A stretch of 35,460 bases of DNA from the NCBI GenBank assembly GCA_023717565.1, contig JAMQPI010000204.1, positions 1 through 35,460 of the forward strand, given 5' to 3'. A model generated the notes under the pieces. It was not told the DNA's origin and ran no database searches. It saw only the letters and a program-made list of their open reading frames with translations. Source of the DNA: Pyrinomonadaceae bacterium. GTDB taxonomy: Bacteria; Acidobacteriota; Blastocatellia; Pyrinomonadales; Pyrinomonadaceae. A program made the translations under genes and the position numbers. How positions within the stretch are numbered: position 1 is the first letter of the stretch; each line of letters opens with the position of its first letter. Below, piece by piece: positions 8,595 through 15,464 of the stretch.

Positions 8595-9323
8595 TTAGGC
8601 GTTCGAAGCTTCCATGACCAGTTGCTTTGTTGGATGTGAGTACACATCGCCCGGAGCGCCGATCCGTTCTATTCTCCCGTCCCGCACCACTGCCAGTCGA
8701 TTACCAACCGTGAACGCGTCTTCCAGATTATGAGTTACATAAATTACGATCAATTCCGCTTCTGCTTGTAACTTCAATAGATCCTGGTGCAGTTGTTTGC
8801 GAATCTCGCTATCAAGGGCGGAAAAAGGTTCATCCATTAGCAAGACGCGCGGTTCCATGGCTAACGCCCGGGCGATTGCCACCCTCTGCTGTTGTCCACC
8901 TGACAGTTCATGTGGGAAGCGGTTCGCCAATTCCACTAGTCGCATCCGTTGGAGCAGGGCTTCAGCACGCGCTCGCGCCTGAGGCTGTCGCCACAAAGCA
9001 TATGACACGTTCTCTAAGGCCGTGAGGTGGGGGAAGAGCGCATATTGTTGAAAGACGTAGCCAACGCCGCGCCTTCGCGCCGGCAGATTGATTGTCTGGC
9101 CATTCCGCGTTTCGCTGGAGGCGCGAAAGAAAACAGCATCGTCAAGAGTAATCTCCCCCGCGTCCGGGGTCACCAGTCCGGCAATCGCGTTTAGCGTCTG
9201 TGTCTTGCCTGCTCCGGACGGTCCGAACAGTACGAGTATTTCCGCGCCAACTTCAATCTGCACGCAAAGATTGAAGTTTGCCAGTCGCTTTTCGATATTC
9301 ACCTTGAGGCGGGGTGCTTTCAT
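8595..9323 (-). CDS. modC: Molybdate ABC transporter ATP-binding protein
   Basis: A 242-aa ABC ATPase. Walker A is GPSGAGKT (residues 34-41), the signature is LSGGQQQR, and Walker B is RVLLMDEPFSALD followed by the switch histidine in YVTHNLEDA. It powers high-affinity molybdate import with ModB and ModA. The start at 9321-9323 (MKAPRLKV) was chosen over an upstream in-frame GTG or ATG that would overlap modB; this leaves an 11-bp gap to modB. The family usually reaches about 350 residues with a C-terminal TOBE/Mop molybdate-binding domain. Here the protein stops soon after the nucleotide-binding domain, so that domain is missing. A stand-alone Mop domain is instead found on the regulator at 14372. 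The sulfate/tungstate branch cannot be excluded from this subunit alone. Confidence 0.87.
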   Translation of the reverse strand: MKAPRLKVNIEKRLANFNLCVQIEVGAEILVLFGPSGAGKTQTLNAIAGLVTPDAGEITLDDAVFFRASSETRNGQTINLPARRRGVGYVFQQYALFPHLTALENVSYALWRQPQARARAEALLQRMRLVELANRFPHELSGGQQQRVAIARALAMEPRVLLMDEPFSALDSEIRKQLHQDLLKLQAEAELIVIYVTHNLEDAFTVGNRLAVVRDGRIERIGAPGDVYSHPTKQLVMEASNA

Positions 9324-9334
9324 TTGACGGTCAC

Positions 9335-10000
9335 TCAACGAAGATCCACTTTCCTGTGATATTGCGGCAGTTCGAGTTGTCGAACGCACCACAAGCCAAC
9401 GAACGCCACCGACGTCATCACGATGACCATTATTCTAGCTTGCTCGTACCTTTGCGCCTGCACCGCATCATAAATAGCAAGCGGTAGTGTCTGAGTTTGT
9501 CCGGGAATGTTGCCCGCGACCATCAAGGTGGCGCCGAATTCGCCCAGCGCGCGCGCGGCACCGAGGATCAATCCGGCGATCACCCCGCGCCGGGCGAGGG
9601 GCAACGTCACCCGCCACAAGATTTCTAACTCTGATGAGCCAAGCGTGCGCGCCGCATTTTCCAGGACATGATCCACACTGGCGATCGCAGCGCGCGCTGA
9701 CTGGACCATCAACGGCAGGCCAACGACAGCCGATGCGATGGCAGCCGATTGCCAGGTAAAGAGCAAACGAACGTGAAACCATTCGACTATCGGGCTGCCC
9801 CGCCCCAACACCAGCAGCAGCAAATACCCAATGACGCTCGGTGGAAGCACTAAGGGCAGAAAGATAGCTGTCTCAATAATGATCTGACCGGGCAATCGAT
9901 ACCGCGCCAACAGCACGCCTAACGCCAGACCGATCACGAAAAGCGTGATCGTCGCGACCGCCGTCACCTGTAGCGAAAGCGTCAGGGCAGACCAATTCAC
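9335..10000 (-). CDS. modB: Molybdate ABC transporter permease
   Basis: A 221-aa integral membrane protein with about five or six hydrophobic segments. The cytoplasmic coupling (EAA-like) loop is NAARTLGSSELEILWRVTLP followed by ARALGEFGATLMVAGNIPG, typical of ModB/CysT permeases. It forms the molybdate channel in the inner membrane. The start is a GTG at 9998-10000 that overlaps the modA stop in the sequence GTGA, a 4-nt overlap implying translational coupling. It is located between modA and modC in the standard order. Length is close to the family norm of about 225 residues. Confidence 0.9.
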   Translation of the reverse strand: MNWSALTLSLQVTAVATITLFVIGLALGVLLARYRLPGQIIIETAIFLPLVLPPSVIGYLLLLVLGRGSPIVEWFHVRLLFTWQSAAIASAVVGLPLMVQSARAAIASVDHVLENAARTLGSSELEILWRVTLPLARRGVIAGLILGAARALGEFGATLMVAGNIPGQTQTLPLAIYDAVQAQRYEQARIMVIVMTSVAFVGLWCVRQLELPQYHRKVDLR

Positions 10001-10806
10001 TTGACTGGCTCCTCTCCCGGCAGAATGAAACCATAGCTTCTCATGATTGGGCGCCCTTGTGGTGAGTTTATGAAGCTGGCGAAGCGTCGCGCCTCAGCTT
10101 CATGTCGCGTGCCTCTAGGGACAGCCAATGCCTGGTTAAGTTGCTTGTGCAATTTCTCTGAAATCAGTACCCAACGTCCATTACTCTTGATACTGAGAGA
10201 AAGGGCGACAATCGCGGCATCGACGTTTCCCGTCTCGGCGTATTGAAGTGTCTGCCTCACATTCTCGCCAAAAACCAGTCTTGAGGATACGCGCTCCCAA
10301 ACGCCGGCGGACTGTAACGCTTCGCGCGCCGCCTGGCCATACGGCGCGTGCTCAGGATTTGCGATAGCTACGTGCCGTACCTCAGATCCGGCGAGGTCCT
10401 CGAGGCGCTCAAGCTTTAAGGGGCTGTCACTACGAGTCCAAAGTGTGATGCGTCCCTGCGCGTAAAGCGCTTTAGTCTCGGGAATGATCAGATTCTTCCG
10501 TTCAAGTTCATCAACGAAGCTGACGTTCGCAGCCGCAAAGAGATCCACTGGCGCTCCCTGCTCAATCTGTTGCGCTAGTTGTCCGGTCGACCCGAAGTTG
10601 AATGTCACTTTGACGCCGCTCTCACGCTCGAATAGACGGCCAATCTCTTCAAATGCGGGCGCGAGATCGGCGGCGGCCGACACCGTCAGCGTCACCGGCG
10701 TTTCCTTCCCTCCGGCCGAGCGTCCACACGAAAGCCCAAAGACCAGCAAGGTCAGGAGAGTGGCGACCGTGATTGTGCGGGCTGACATTGGCAGTCGAAA
10801 GATCAT
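9997..10806 (-). CDS. modA: Molybdate-binding periplasmic protein
   Basis: A 269-aa solute-binding protein. It has a signal peptide with hydrophobic run VATLLTLLVFGLS and a Cys at residue 27 (GLSC), so it may be a lipoprotein although the lipobox is imperfect. The mature part starts VTLTVSAAADLAPAFEEIG and continues FNFGSTGQLAQQIEQGAPVD, the conserved ModA oxyanion-binding layout, with GYxxPG-like C-terminus (YGFILPGEE). It captures molybdate or tungstate in the periplasm and delivers it to ModBC. The ATG at 10804-10806 follows GAGTG; a second in-frame ATG six codons later is possible. It lies 51 bp downstream of a TonB-dependent receptor on the same strand, which is an uncommon mod-operon partner. 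Confidence 0.9.
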   Translation of the reverse strand: MIFRLPMSARTITVATLLTLLVFGLSCGRSAGGKETPVTLTVSAAADLAPAFEEIGRLFERESGVKVTFNFGSTGQLAQQIEQGAPVDLFAAANVSFVDELERKNLIIPETKALYAQGRITLWTRSDSPLKLERLEDLAGSEVRHVAIANPEHAPYGQAAREALQSAGVWERVSSRLVFGENVRQTLQYAETGNVDAAIVALSLSIKSNGRWVLISEKLHKQLNQALAVPRGTRHEAEARRFASFINSPQGRPIMRSYGFILPGEEPVK

Positions 10807-10857
10807 TTGTTCACACTCGGTGGCGACCGGTCGTAGTCGAGCGGCACTCGAATCTCT

Positions 10858-13800
10858 TCAAAAGTTGAGCTTCACACCGAGCTGAATCACACGGGGGTCG
10901 CCAGCCGACGTGATTGAGCCGAACCCCGGCGAGGCGAGCACCACATTTGGAGATCCCAGCGGCGGTGTATTAGTCAGGTTGAAGAACTCGGCGCGAAGCT
11001 CCAGGTTCCTTGCCTCAGCGAACCGAATGCGCTTGATCAAAGCCAGATCGGCGTTTTGATATTTCGGTCCTCGAACTGGATTGCGTGAACTCGTGCCGAG
11101 CCTGAACTGCGAGGCTTGGGTGAATGCCGCCGTATTGAAGAACTGCGCCGTGGTTTGTTGTGATGATGGCAGATTAGGGTTTGCTATTAGATTCGGTCGC
11201 TGCGTTCCGAAACCCGCGAAGGCATTGAAATTCGTAGCCTGCGTTACCGCCAACGGTATTCCTGATTGCAGAGTAACGACACCTGCCAGTTCAAAACCGC
11301 CAAAGATTGCTCCGGCGATCCCGCCCGGATTGAATCGCTTGCCTTTTCCGATCGGTAAATCGTAAGTAAAGCTTGCGACAACGACGTTGGGAATGTCTCC
11401 CGTCGAAAGATCTCGTTCGAGTCTGCGATTAAAGCTATCAGCTACCGGAAAGTTAGCTATGGGACCGGTCAGGATTGAAGCATCGAAGACAGAAGAAGCC
11501 TCATCGATCAGCTTTGACCGAGTGTAGGAGACGAGAAATGAAAGTCCGCGCGAGAACCGTTGTTCCAGCTTGGCCTGAAGTGCGTTGTAGTTCGTATTTC
11601 CCACATTGTTGCGATAGAGACTCACGCCGGTAAATCGCGGAAAAGGTTTCAATAACTGGGCCACCGGAATCGTCGGATCGCCAAGGCTGGACGATCGTGG
11701 GATCTGGCCGAAGAACGGGTTGGGCACGCGCACCAGCAGTGCCGGGCCCATGGCGAGCTGACTGGCAGTGAGTTGGTTGATGTTGGTATCGGGAATGCCA
11801 ACATGAGTGATCTTTGATCCGGCGTAAGCGATCTCCACCACCATGTTCCTGGTGAGTTCACGTTGTACCGCAATGTTCCACTGCTGTGCGTAGCCACTAC
11901 CCAGATTCGCATCGACTGAGAATACGCCCTGGCCCAGGCCGGCATCGGGTGTCAGCGGAATCGGCGCCACCGTGGGGCCAGTCGAAAGCGTGAATGCCGG
12001 AGTGATATTGTCGAGCGTTCGCTGAGAGACGGTCTGAATAAACGGAAACTGAGGAGTGGTAAAAGGGGTTGTGATGCCCGCCATTTCGATCCAGCTTACT
12101 CCGTAGCCGGCCCGCGCCACCGTTTGGTCATTCAGGCGATAGGCAACTCCCAGGCGTGGTCCAAAGTTGAGTTTGTGCAGGCGACGCGCTGATTCGCTAA
12201 ACCCATTCTGACCCAGGTACTCCAGTTGCTGAGTTTGCAGATTGAAGACGGCGCCTTGATTGTTTGCTTCGGTGGAAGGGAAGTTGAGTGTGTACCTCAG
12301 ACCCGCGTTGATAGTCAGACGAGATGAAGCCTTGAAGTCATCCTGCACAAAATACTCCTGGATGTGCGCGCGCGGTTGCAGGACACTCTGCTGGATGTCG
12401 ATCGAGAATGTTTGCACCTGACCAAGCAGAAAACTGGCCAGAGAGTTTCCACTAAAGCTTGCGAGGGCCGAGCCGATAGTAGGAATTGCCTGTGAGTTAG
12501 TGAAGAGAGTGCTGAAGCTGAAATTCCCGGTCGGCGAGGGCGGTTGAATCACATCGAGCCGCTCCCAGCGAAAGTCGAGTCCAAACTTGAGTGAGTGCCG
12601 GCCACGTTGGATCGAAACGGCGTCGAAAACCTGAGTCACGTCGGTGCGGAAATCCGACGCGGTGTTGGCTGATGGACCGAGTTGTTGCAGACCGGCGATC
12701 GTGAAGGTCGGCAGAGTGTTTTCAAAAGCTCCATTCGTGGGTATACCCGGGATGTTCAGGCTCTGCGACGGCGAGGAATCGAGTTGAGTCGCCCGTCGTT
12801 CAACCTTTCTTTTTGTATAGCCAACGCGAAGCTCATTCAACAGTTGAGGACTGAAGACGTGCACATAGTTTCCCGCGAATGACTGGGCCCTGGTGTCCGT
12901 GGGTCCAGTCACCCCGCTGGTGATATTACCGCTGCCGTCGGGTAGTGGCGTTATCGGACTGGTGATGCCCTTGGCGTATGAGTAGCGTCCGAAGACCTGA
13001 TCGTTAGGCGAGAAACGATGATCAAGCCGAATGTCGAACTGGTCCTGATCGTCGGGATCGTTGCCGATGCGAGTAAAGTTGTTAGCCGAACCGCTCGAAG
13101 TTGGAGTCGGATAGCGCTGTAACAGTGATGCCGCCACCGGGTCGAACGTGCTTACCGGGATGAGATTGCCTGGATATGCGCGATGATCCGAAGGCCGGAA
13201 GATTTGGCCCACGCGGGCCTGTATGGTGTTCCCGTTCGTATCCGTGACATTGACCGGAGTAGCGCTGACTGTCGTGCTGATTGAACCGTTTGACTGTAAA
13301 TACAGTAAGGCCCCAAGACTGGCCGAGAAGTTACCTTGCCGTTGCGCCACGGTCGGTACGGTTGAGGTGCGTACTCGCGCCAGCAACTGACGCGTGCCTT
13401 GATAGTCTCCAAAGAAAAAAGTCTTATCCTTGATGATCGGTCCGCCAACTACGAAGCCGAATTGATTGCGTCTGAATACCGGCTTGTTTGGATTTGCAGC
13501 CGTGGCGGGAGCGAACAGGTTGCGAGCATTCAATGCTTCATTTCTGAGGAATTCAAAGGCCGATCCGTGAAAGTTATTGGTTCCTGATTTAGTAGTCAGA
13601 TTAACCACTCCGCCATTGAAACGTCCAAACTCCGCCGGCGGGCTGTTGACTTCCACTTTGAACTCTTGAATCGCTTCGACAATCGGAAAGAAGGCCACCT
13701 GACCCGGTTCAGGCTGCAAGACAGAGATACCGTCAAAAAGATATTCGTTCGTACGCGGCCGGCCACCATTGATGCGCGGAAAGGATGGTCCCGCAGTCGT

Positions 13801-14313
13801 TGGGGGTGGTTGGGCCACGCCGGCAGACAAGGTGACCAATGAAAGAAAATTCCTGCCATTCAGCGGCAGGTCAACGATCTTTTGGTTTCTGATTACCTGA
13901 CCAAGACTGCCGGATTCCGTCCTCAGCAGCGAAGCGTCCTGACTGACGGTTACAGTTTCGGCTACCGCTCCAGGATCCAGCACGACGTCCACCCGAACGC
14001 GCTCGCCGGTAGCCAGTCGCACGCCTTCCCGCACGAACCTTTTGAAACCCGCCGTTTCGACAGTGACGCTATACGTTCCTGGCTTCAGACTGGTGATTGT
14101 GTAGTTACCGCTGTCAGTGACGCTGGAAGAGTACGTTTGAGCGGTGGCGACCTCGGTAGCGACGACTCGGGCTTGAGTAACGATAGCTCCGTTCTGATCG
14201 CGTACTTCGCCGGTTAGTTCTGCTCTGCCGGACTGTGCACTAACCACCGCGACCGAACTTAAGTAAGAAAGGACAGCGAGGCAGACCATGAGGGAACGAG
14301 AGGTTAACCGCAT
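10858..14313 (-). CDS. Oar-like TonB-dependent receptor in the molybdate operon
   Basis: A 1151-aa outer-membrane protein. It has a signal peptide (residues 1-26, ending VVSAQ), a carboxypeptidase-regulatory/CNA-B-like domain (about 30-120, with VRDQNGAIVTQARV and SLKPGTYSVTVETAGFKR), a TonB plug (LPLNGRNFLSLVTLSAGV and INGGRPRTNEYLFDG) and a long beta-barrel ending in IQLGVKLNF, the aromatic terminal residue typical of outer-membrane proteins. The ATG at 14311-14313 has an AAAGGAG ribosome-binding site 7 nt away. Acidobacteria carry many such receptors, usually assigned to glycans. This one lies between the Mop-domain regulator (58 bp) and modA (51 bp), all on one strand, so I infer it may bring molybdate or a molybdate chelate across the outer membrane. 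The sequence alone does not prove the ligand. Confidence 0.85.
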   Translation of the reverse strand: MRLTSRSLMVCLAVLSYLSSVAVVSAQSGRAELTGEVRDQNGAIVTQARVVATEVATAQTYSSSVTDSGNYTITSLKPGTYSVTVETAGFKRFVREGVRLATGERVRVDVVLDPGAVAETVTVSQDASLLRTESGSLGQVIRNQKIVDLPLNGRNFLSLVTLSAGVAQPPPTTAGPSFPRINGGRPRTNEYLFDGISVLQPEPGQVAFFPIVEAIQEFKVEVNSPPAEFGRFNGGVVNLTTKSGTNNFHGSAFEFLRNEALNARNLFAPATAANPNKPVFRRNQFGFVVGGPIIKDKTFFFGDYQGTRQLLARVRTSTVPTVAQRQGNFSASLGALLYLQSNGSISTTVSATPVNVTDTNGNTIQARVGQIFRPSDHRAYPGNLIPVSTFDPVAASLLQRYPTPTSSGSANNFTRIGNDPDDQDQFDIRLDHRFSPNDQVFGRYSYAKGITSPITPLPDGSGNITSGVTGPTDTRAQSFAGNYVHVFSPQLLNELRVGYTKRKVERRATQLDSSPSQSLNIPGIPTNGAFENTLPTFTIAGLQQLGPSANTASDFRTDVTQVFDAVSIQRGRHSLKFGLDFRWERLDVIQPPSPTGNFSFSTLFTNSQAIPTIGSALASFSGNSLASFLLGQVQTFSIDIQQSVLQPRAHIQEYFVQDDFKASSRLTINAGLRYTLNFPSTEANNQGAVFNLQTQQLEYLGQNGFSESARRLHKLNFGPRLGVAYRLNDQTVARAGYGVSWIEMAGITTPFTTPQFPFIQTVSQRTLDNITPAFTLSTGPTVAPIPLTPDAGLGQGVFSVDANLGSGYAQQWNIAVQRELTRNMVVEIAYAGSKITHVGIPDTNINQLTASQLAMGPALLVRVPNPFFGQIPRSSSLGDPTIPVAQLLKPFPRFTGVSLYRNNVGNTNYNALQAKLEQRFSRGLSFLVSYTRSKLIDEASSVFDASILTGPIANFPVADSFNRRLERDLSTGDIPNVVVASFTYDLPIGKGKRFNPGGIAGAIFGGFELAGVVTLQSGIPLAVTQATNFNAFAGFGTQRPNLIANPNLPSSQQTTAQFFNTAAFTQASQFRLGTSSRNPVRGPKYQNADLALIKRIRFAEARNLELRAEFFNLTNTPPLGSPNVVLASPGFGSITSAGDPRVIQLGVKLNF

Positions 14314-14371
14314 TGCGTGAATCTCCTTTGTGAGTGTTGCCTTGCGGCAAAACGGAAATCCAGATCAACAA

Positions 14372-14776
14372 CTAGCCTCGGATCACCATGACTTCCGTAG
14401 CCTTGATCAGAGCGTAAACCTGAACACCTTCTTTCAAATCCAACGCCCGCGCGCTATCACTGGTTATGATCGAAGTAATCTCTTGACCGGCCACGTCTAT
14501 CGTTATCTGGACCAGCAAGCCCTCGTAGCGGATTTCGGTGACCGTCCCACTCAGCTTGTTTCGACCACTGATCGAGTCCAGACCCAGGGGCTTTCCTCTT
14601 TTCGAAAGTTTTCGATTAACTCCCGTCACTCGCTCGATCTCGCTGCGCGCTATTCGGTGATGACCACCAGCAGTTTTGGTCGAACGAATCTTGCCCTGGT
14701 AGATCCACTGCTTCAGCGTTGGGTAACTAACGCCGGCCATCTGGGCTGCGTCCATAGGTTTTAATAGCTCGCTCAT
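14372..14776 (-). CDS. Molybdate-responsive regulator: helix-turn-helix plus Mop/TOBE domain
   Basis: A 134-aa cytoplasmic protein with two parts. Residues 1-52 are an excisionase/MerR-like winged helix (MDAAQMAGVSYPTLKQWIYQ and GGHHRIARSEIERV), a DNA-binding module. Residues about 66-134 are a Mop/TOBE molybdate-binding domain (GRNKLSGTVTEIRYEGLLVQ, IITSDSARALDLKEG and ALIKATEVMVIRG). It is not the classic ModE, which has a LysR-type N-terminus and two Mop domains. It is probably dimeric and represses or activates the operon it heads in response to Mo. The ATG follows AATAGGAACG. An inverted repeat ATTTACC-N5-GGTTAAT overlaps its own promoter region. Confidence 0.85.
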   Translation of the reverse strand: MSELLKPMDAAQMAGVSYPTLKQWIYQGKIRSTKTAGGHHRIARSEIERVTGVNRKLSKRGKPLGLDSISGRNKLSGTVTEIRYEGLLVQITIDVAGQEITSIITSDSARALDLKEGVQVYALIKATEVMVIRG

Positions 14777-14782
14777 CGTTCC

Positions 14783-14810
14783 TATTAACCTTTCTGGTAA
14801 ATTTAGTCAA
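14783..14810 (-). promoter_or_regulatory. Candidate promoter and operator of the molybdate operon
   Basis: On the minus strand, TTGACT (14805-14810) is followed after 16 nt by TTAATA (14783-14788), a fair -35/-10 pair. An inverted repeat with 7-nt arms (14784-14790 and 14796-14802, one mismatch, 5-nt spacer) fills the spacer and the -10. This is the expected size and place for autoregulation by the dimeric helix-turn-helix/Mop protein. The -10 lies so close to the ATG that the transcript would be nearly leaderless, which argues for caution. Confidence 0.35.
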
Positions 14811-14884
14811 CGATATCACTCCATGGATATACGGTTCAATACGCTTTTCCAAAATCAAGGCTCGATCGCGAGGGGAGTCTAAGT

Positions 14885-14966
14885 CAACCACAGAACCATT
14901 TTGCCGTAGCCAATGGATCCTAAGTTCGACCACCTCAAGCACTGCTCAACCACAGAACCATTTGCG
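14885..14966 (-). repeat. Inverted copies of the 61-bp repeat
   Basis: Read on the minus strand, 14885-14923 gives GGATCCATTGGCTACGGC then AAAATGGTTCTGTGGTTGA, the core of the tandem repeat at 15012-15330. A second partial copy (14945-14966) holds only AAATGGTTCTGTGGTTGAGC. The two stretches are oppositely oriented to the tandem array, from which they are separated by about 45 bp. Confidence 0.8.
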
Positions 14967-15011
14967 GACAGCGGCTAATAGCACTTAACTCAGTCTTGAG
15001 TTGCGGTGGGC

Positions 15012-15330
15012 CTGGTTGAACATAGGATCCATTGGCTACGGCAAATGGTTCTGTGGTTGAGCGGTTGCGGGGCTGGTTGAATCTAGCATCCATTGGCTAC
15101 GGCAAATGGTTCTGTGGTTGAGCGGTTGCAGGGCTGGTTGAATCTAGCATCCATTGGCTACGGCAAATGGTTCTGTGGTTGAGCGGTTGCAGCGCTGGTT
15201 GAATCTAGCATCCATTGGCTACGGCAAATGGTTCTGTGGTTGAGCGGTTGCAGGGCTGGTTGAATCTAGCATCCATTGGCTTACGGCAAATGGTTCTGTG
15301 GTTGTGTGGGTTGCAGGGCTGGTTGAATCT
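15012..15330 (+). repeat. Tandem array of a 61-bp repeat, five units plus a partial
   Basis: CTGGTTGAA recurs at 15012, 15073, 15134, 15195 and 15256 (period exactly 61), then at 15319 after a 63-bp unit with two small insertions. Units are nearly identical, so there are no unique spacers and it is not a CRISPR. Each unit contains CCATTGGC-TACG-GCAAATGG, able to form an 8-bp stem with one mismatch, capped by a C(UACG)G tetraloop in RNA. A period of 61 is not a multiple of three, which argues against coding. It lies in the divergent interval between the Mop regulator and the second TonB-dependent receptor. Confidence 0.92.
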
Positions 15331-15464
15331 GCTCGCTTTTTTTGGCAAGGCGGGGTTATGATTTGCCGTCTTCACAGTATCACTCAAGCAGCGTTTTGCT
15401 CACTGCCTCATGTCATCAGCAGTTATCACTAACCCGCCCGTTTTCCTCAGAAAAGGAGTCTGTG

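Noticed and set aside
14330-14764. 144-aa plus-strand ORF opposite the Mop regulator
   Set aside because: The minus-strand product has two recognisable domains and a good ribosome-binding site; this frame shows none.
15012-15330. Possible CRISPR array
   Set aside because: The whole 61-bp unit is conserved, there are no distinct spacers, and no cas genes are present.
15205-15387. Minus-strand ORF across the 61-bp tandem repeats (peptide with repeated RFNQPCN and TTEPFAVANG)
   Set aside because: The repeat period is 61, not a multiple of three, the frame is kept only by chance, and there is no ribosome-binding site. Similar spurious peptides arise at 32005-32402 from the second repeat locus.
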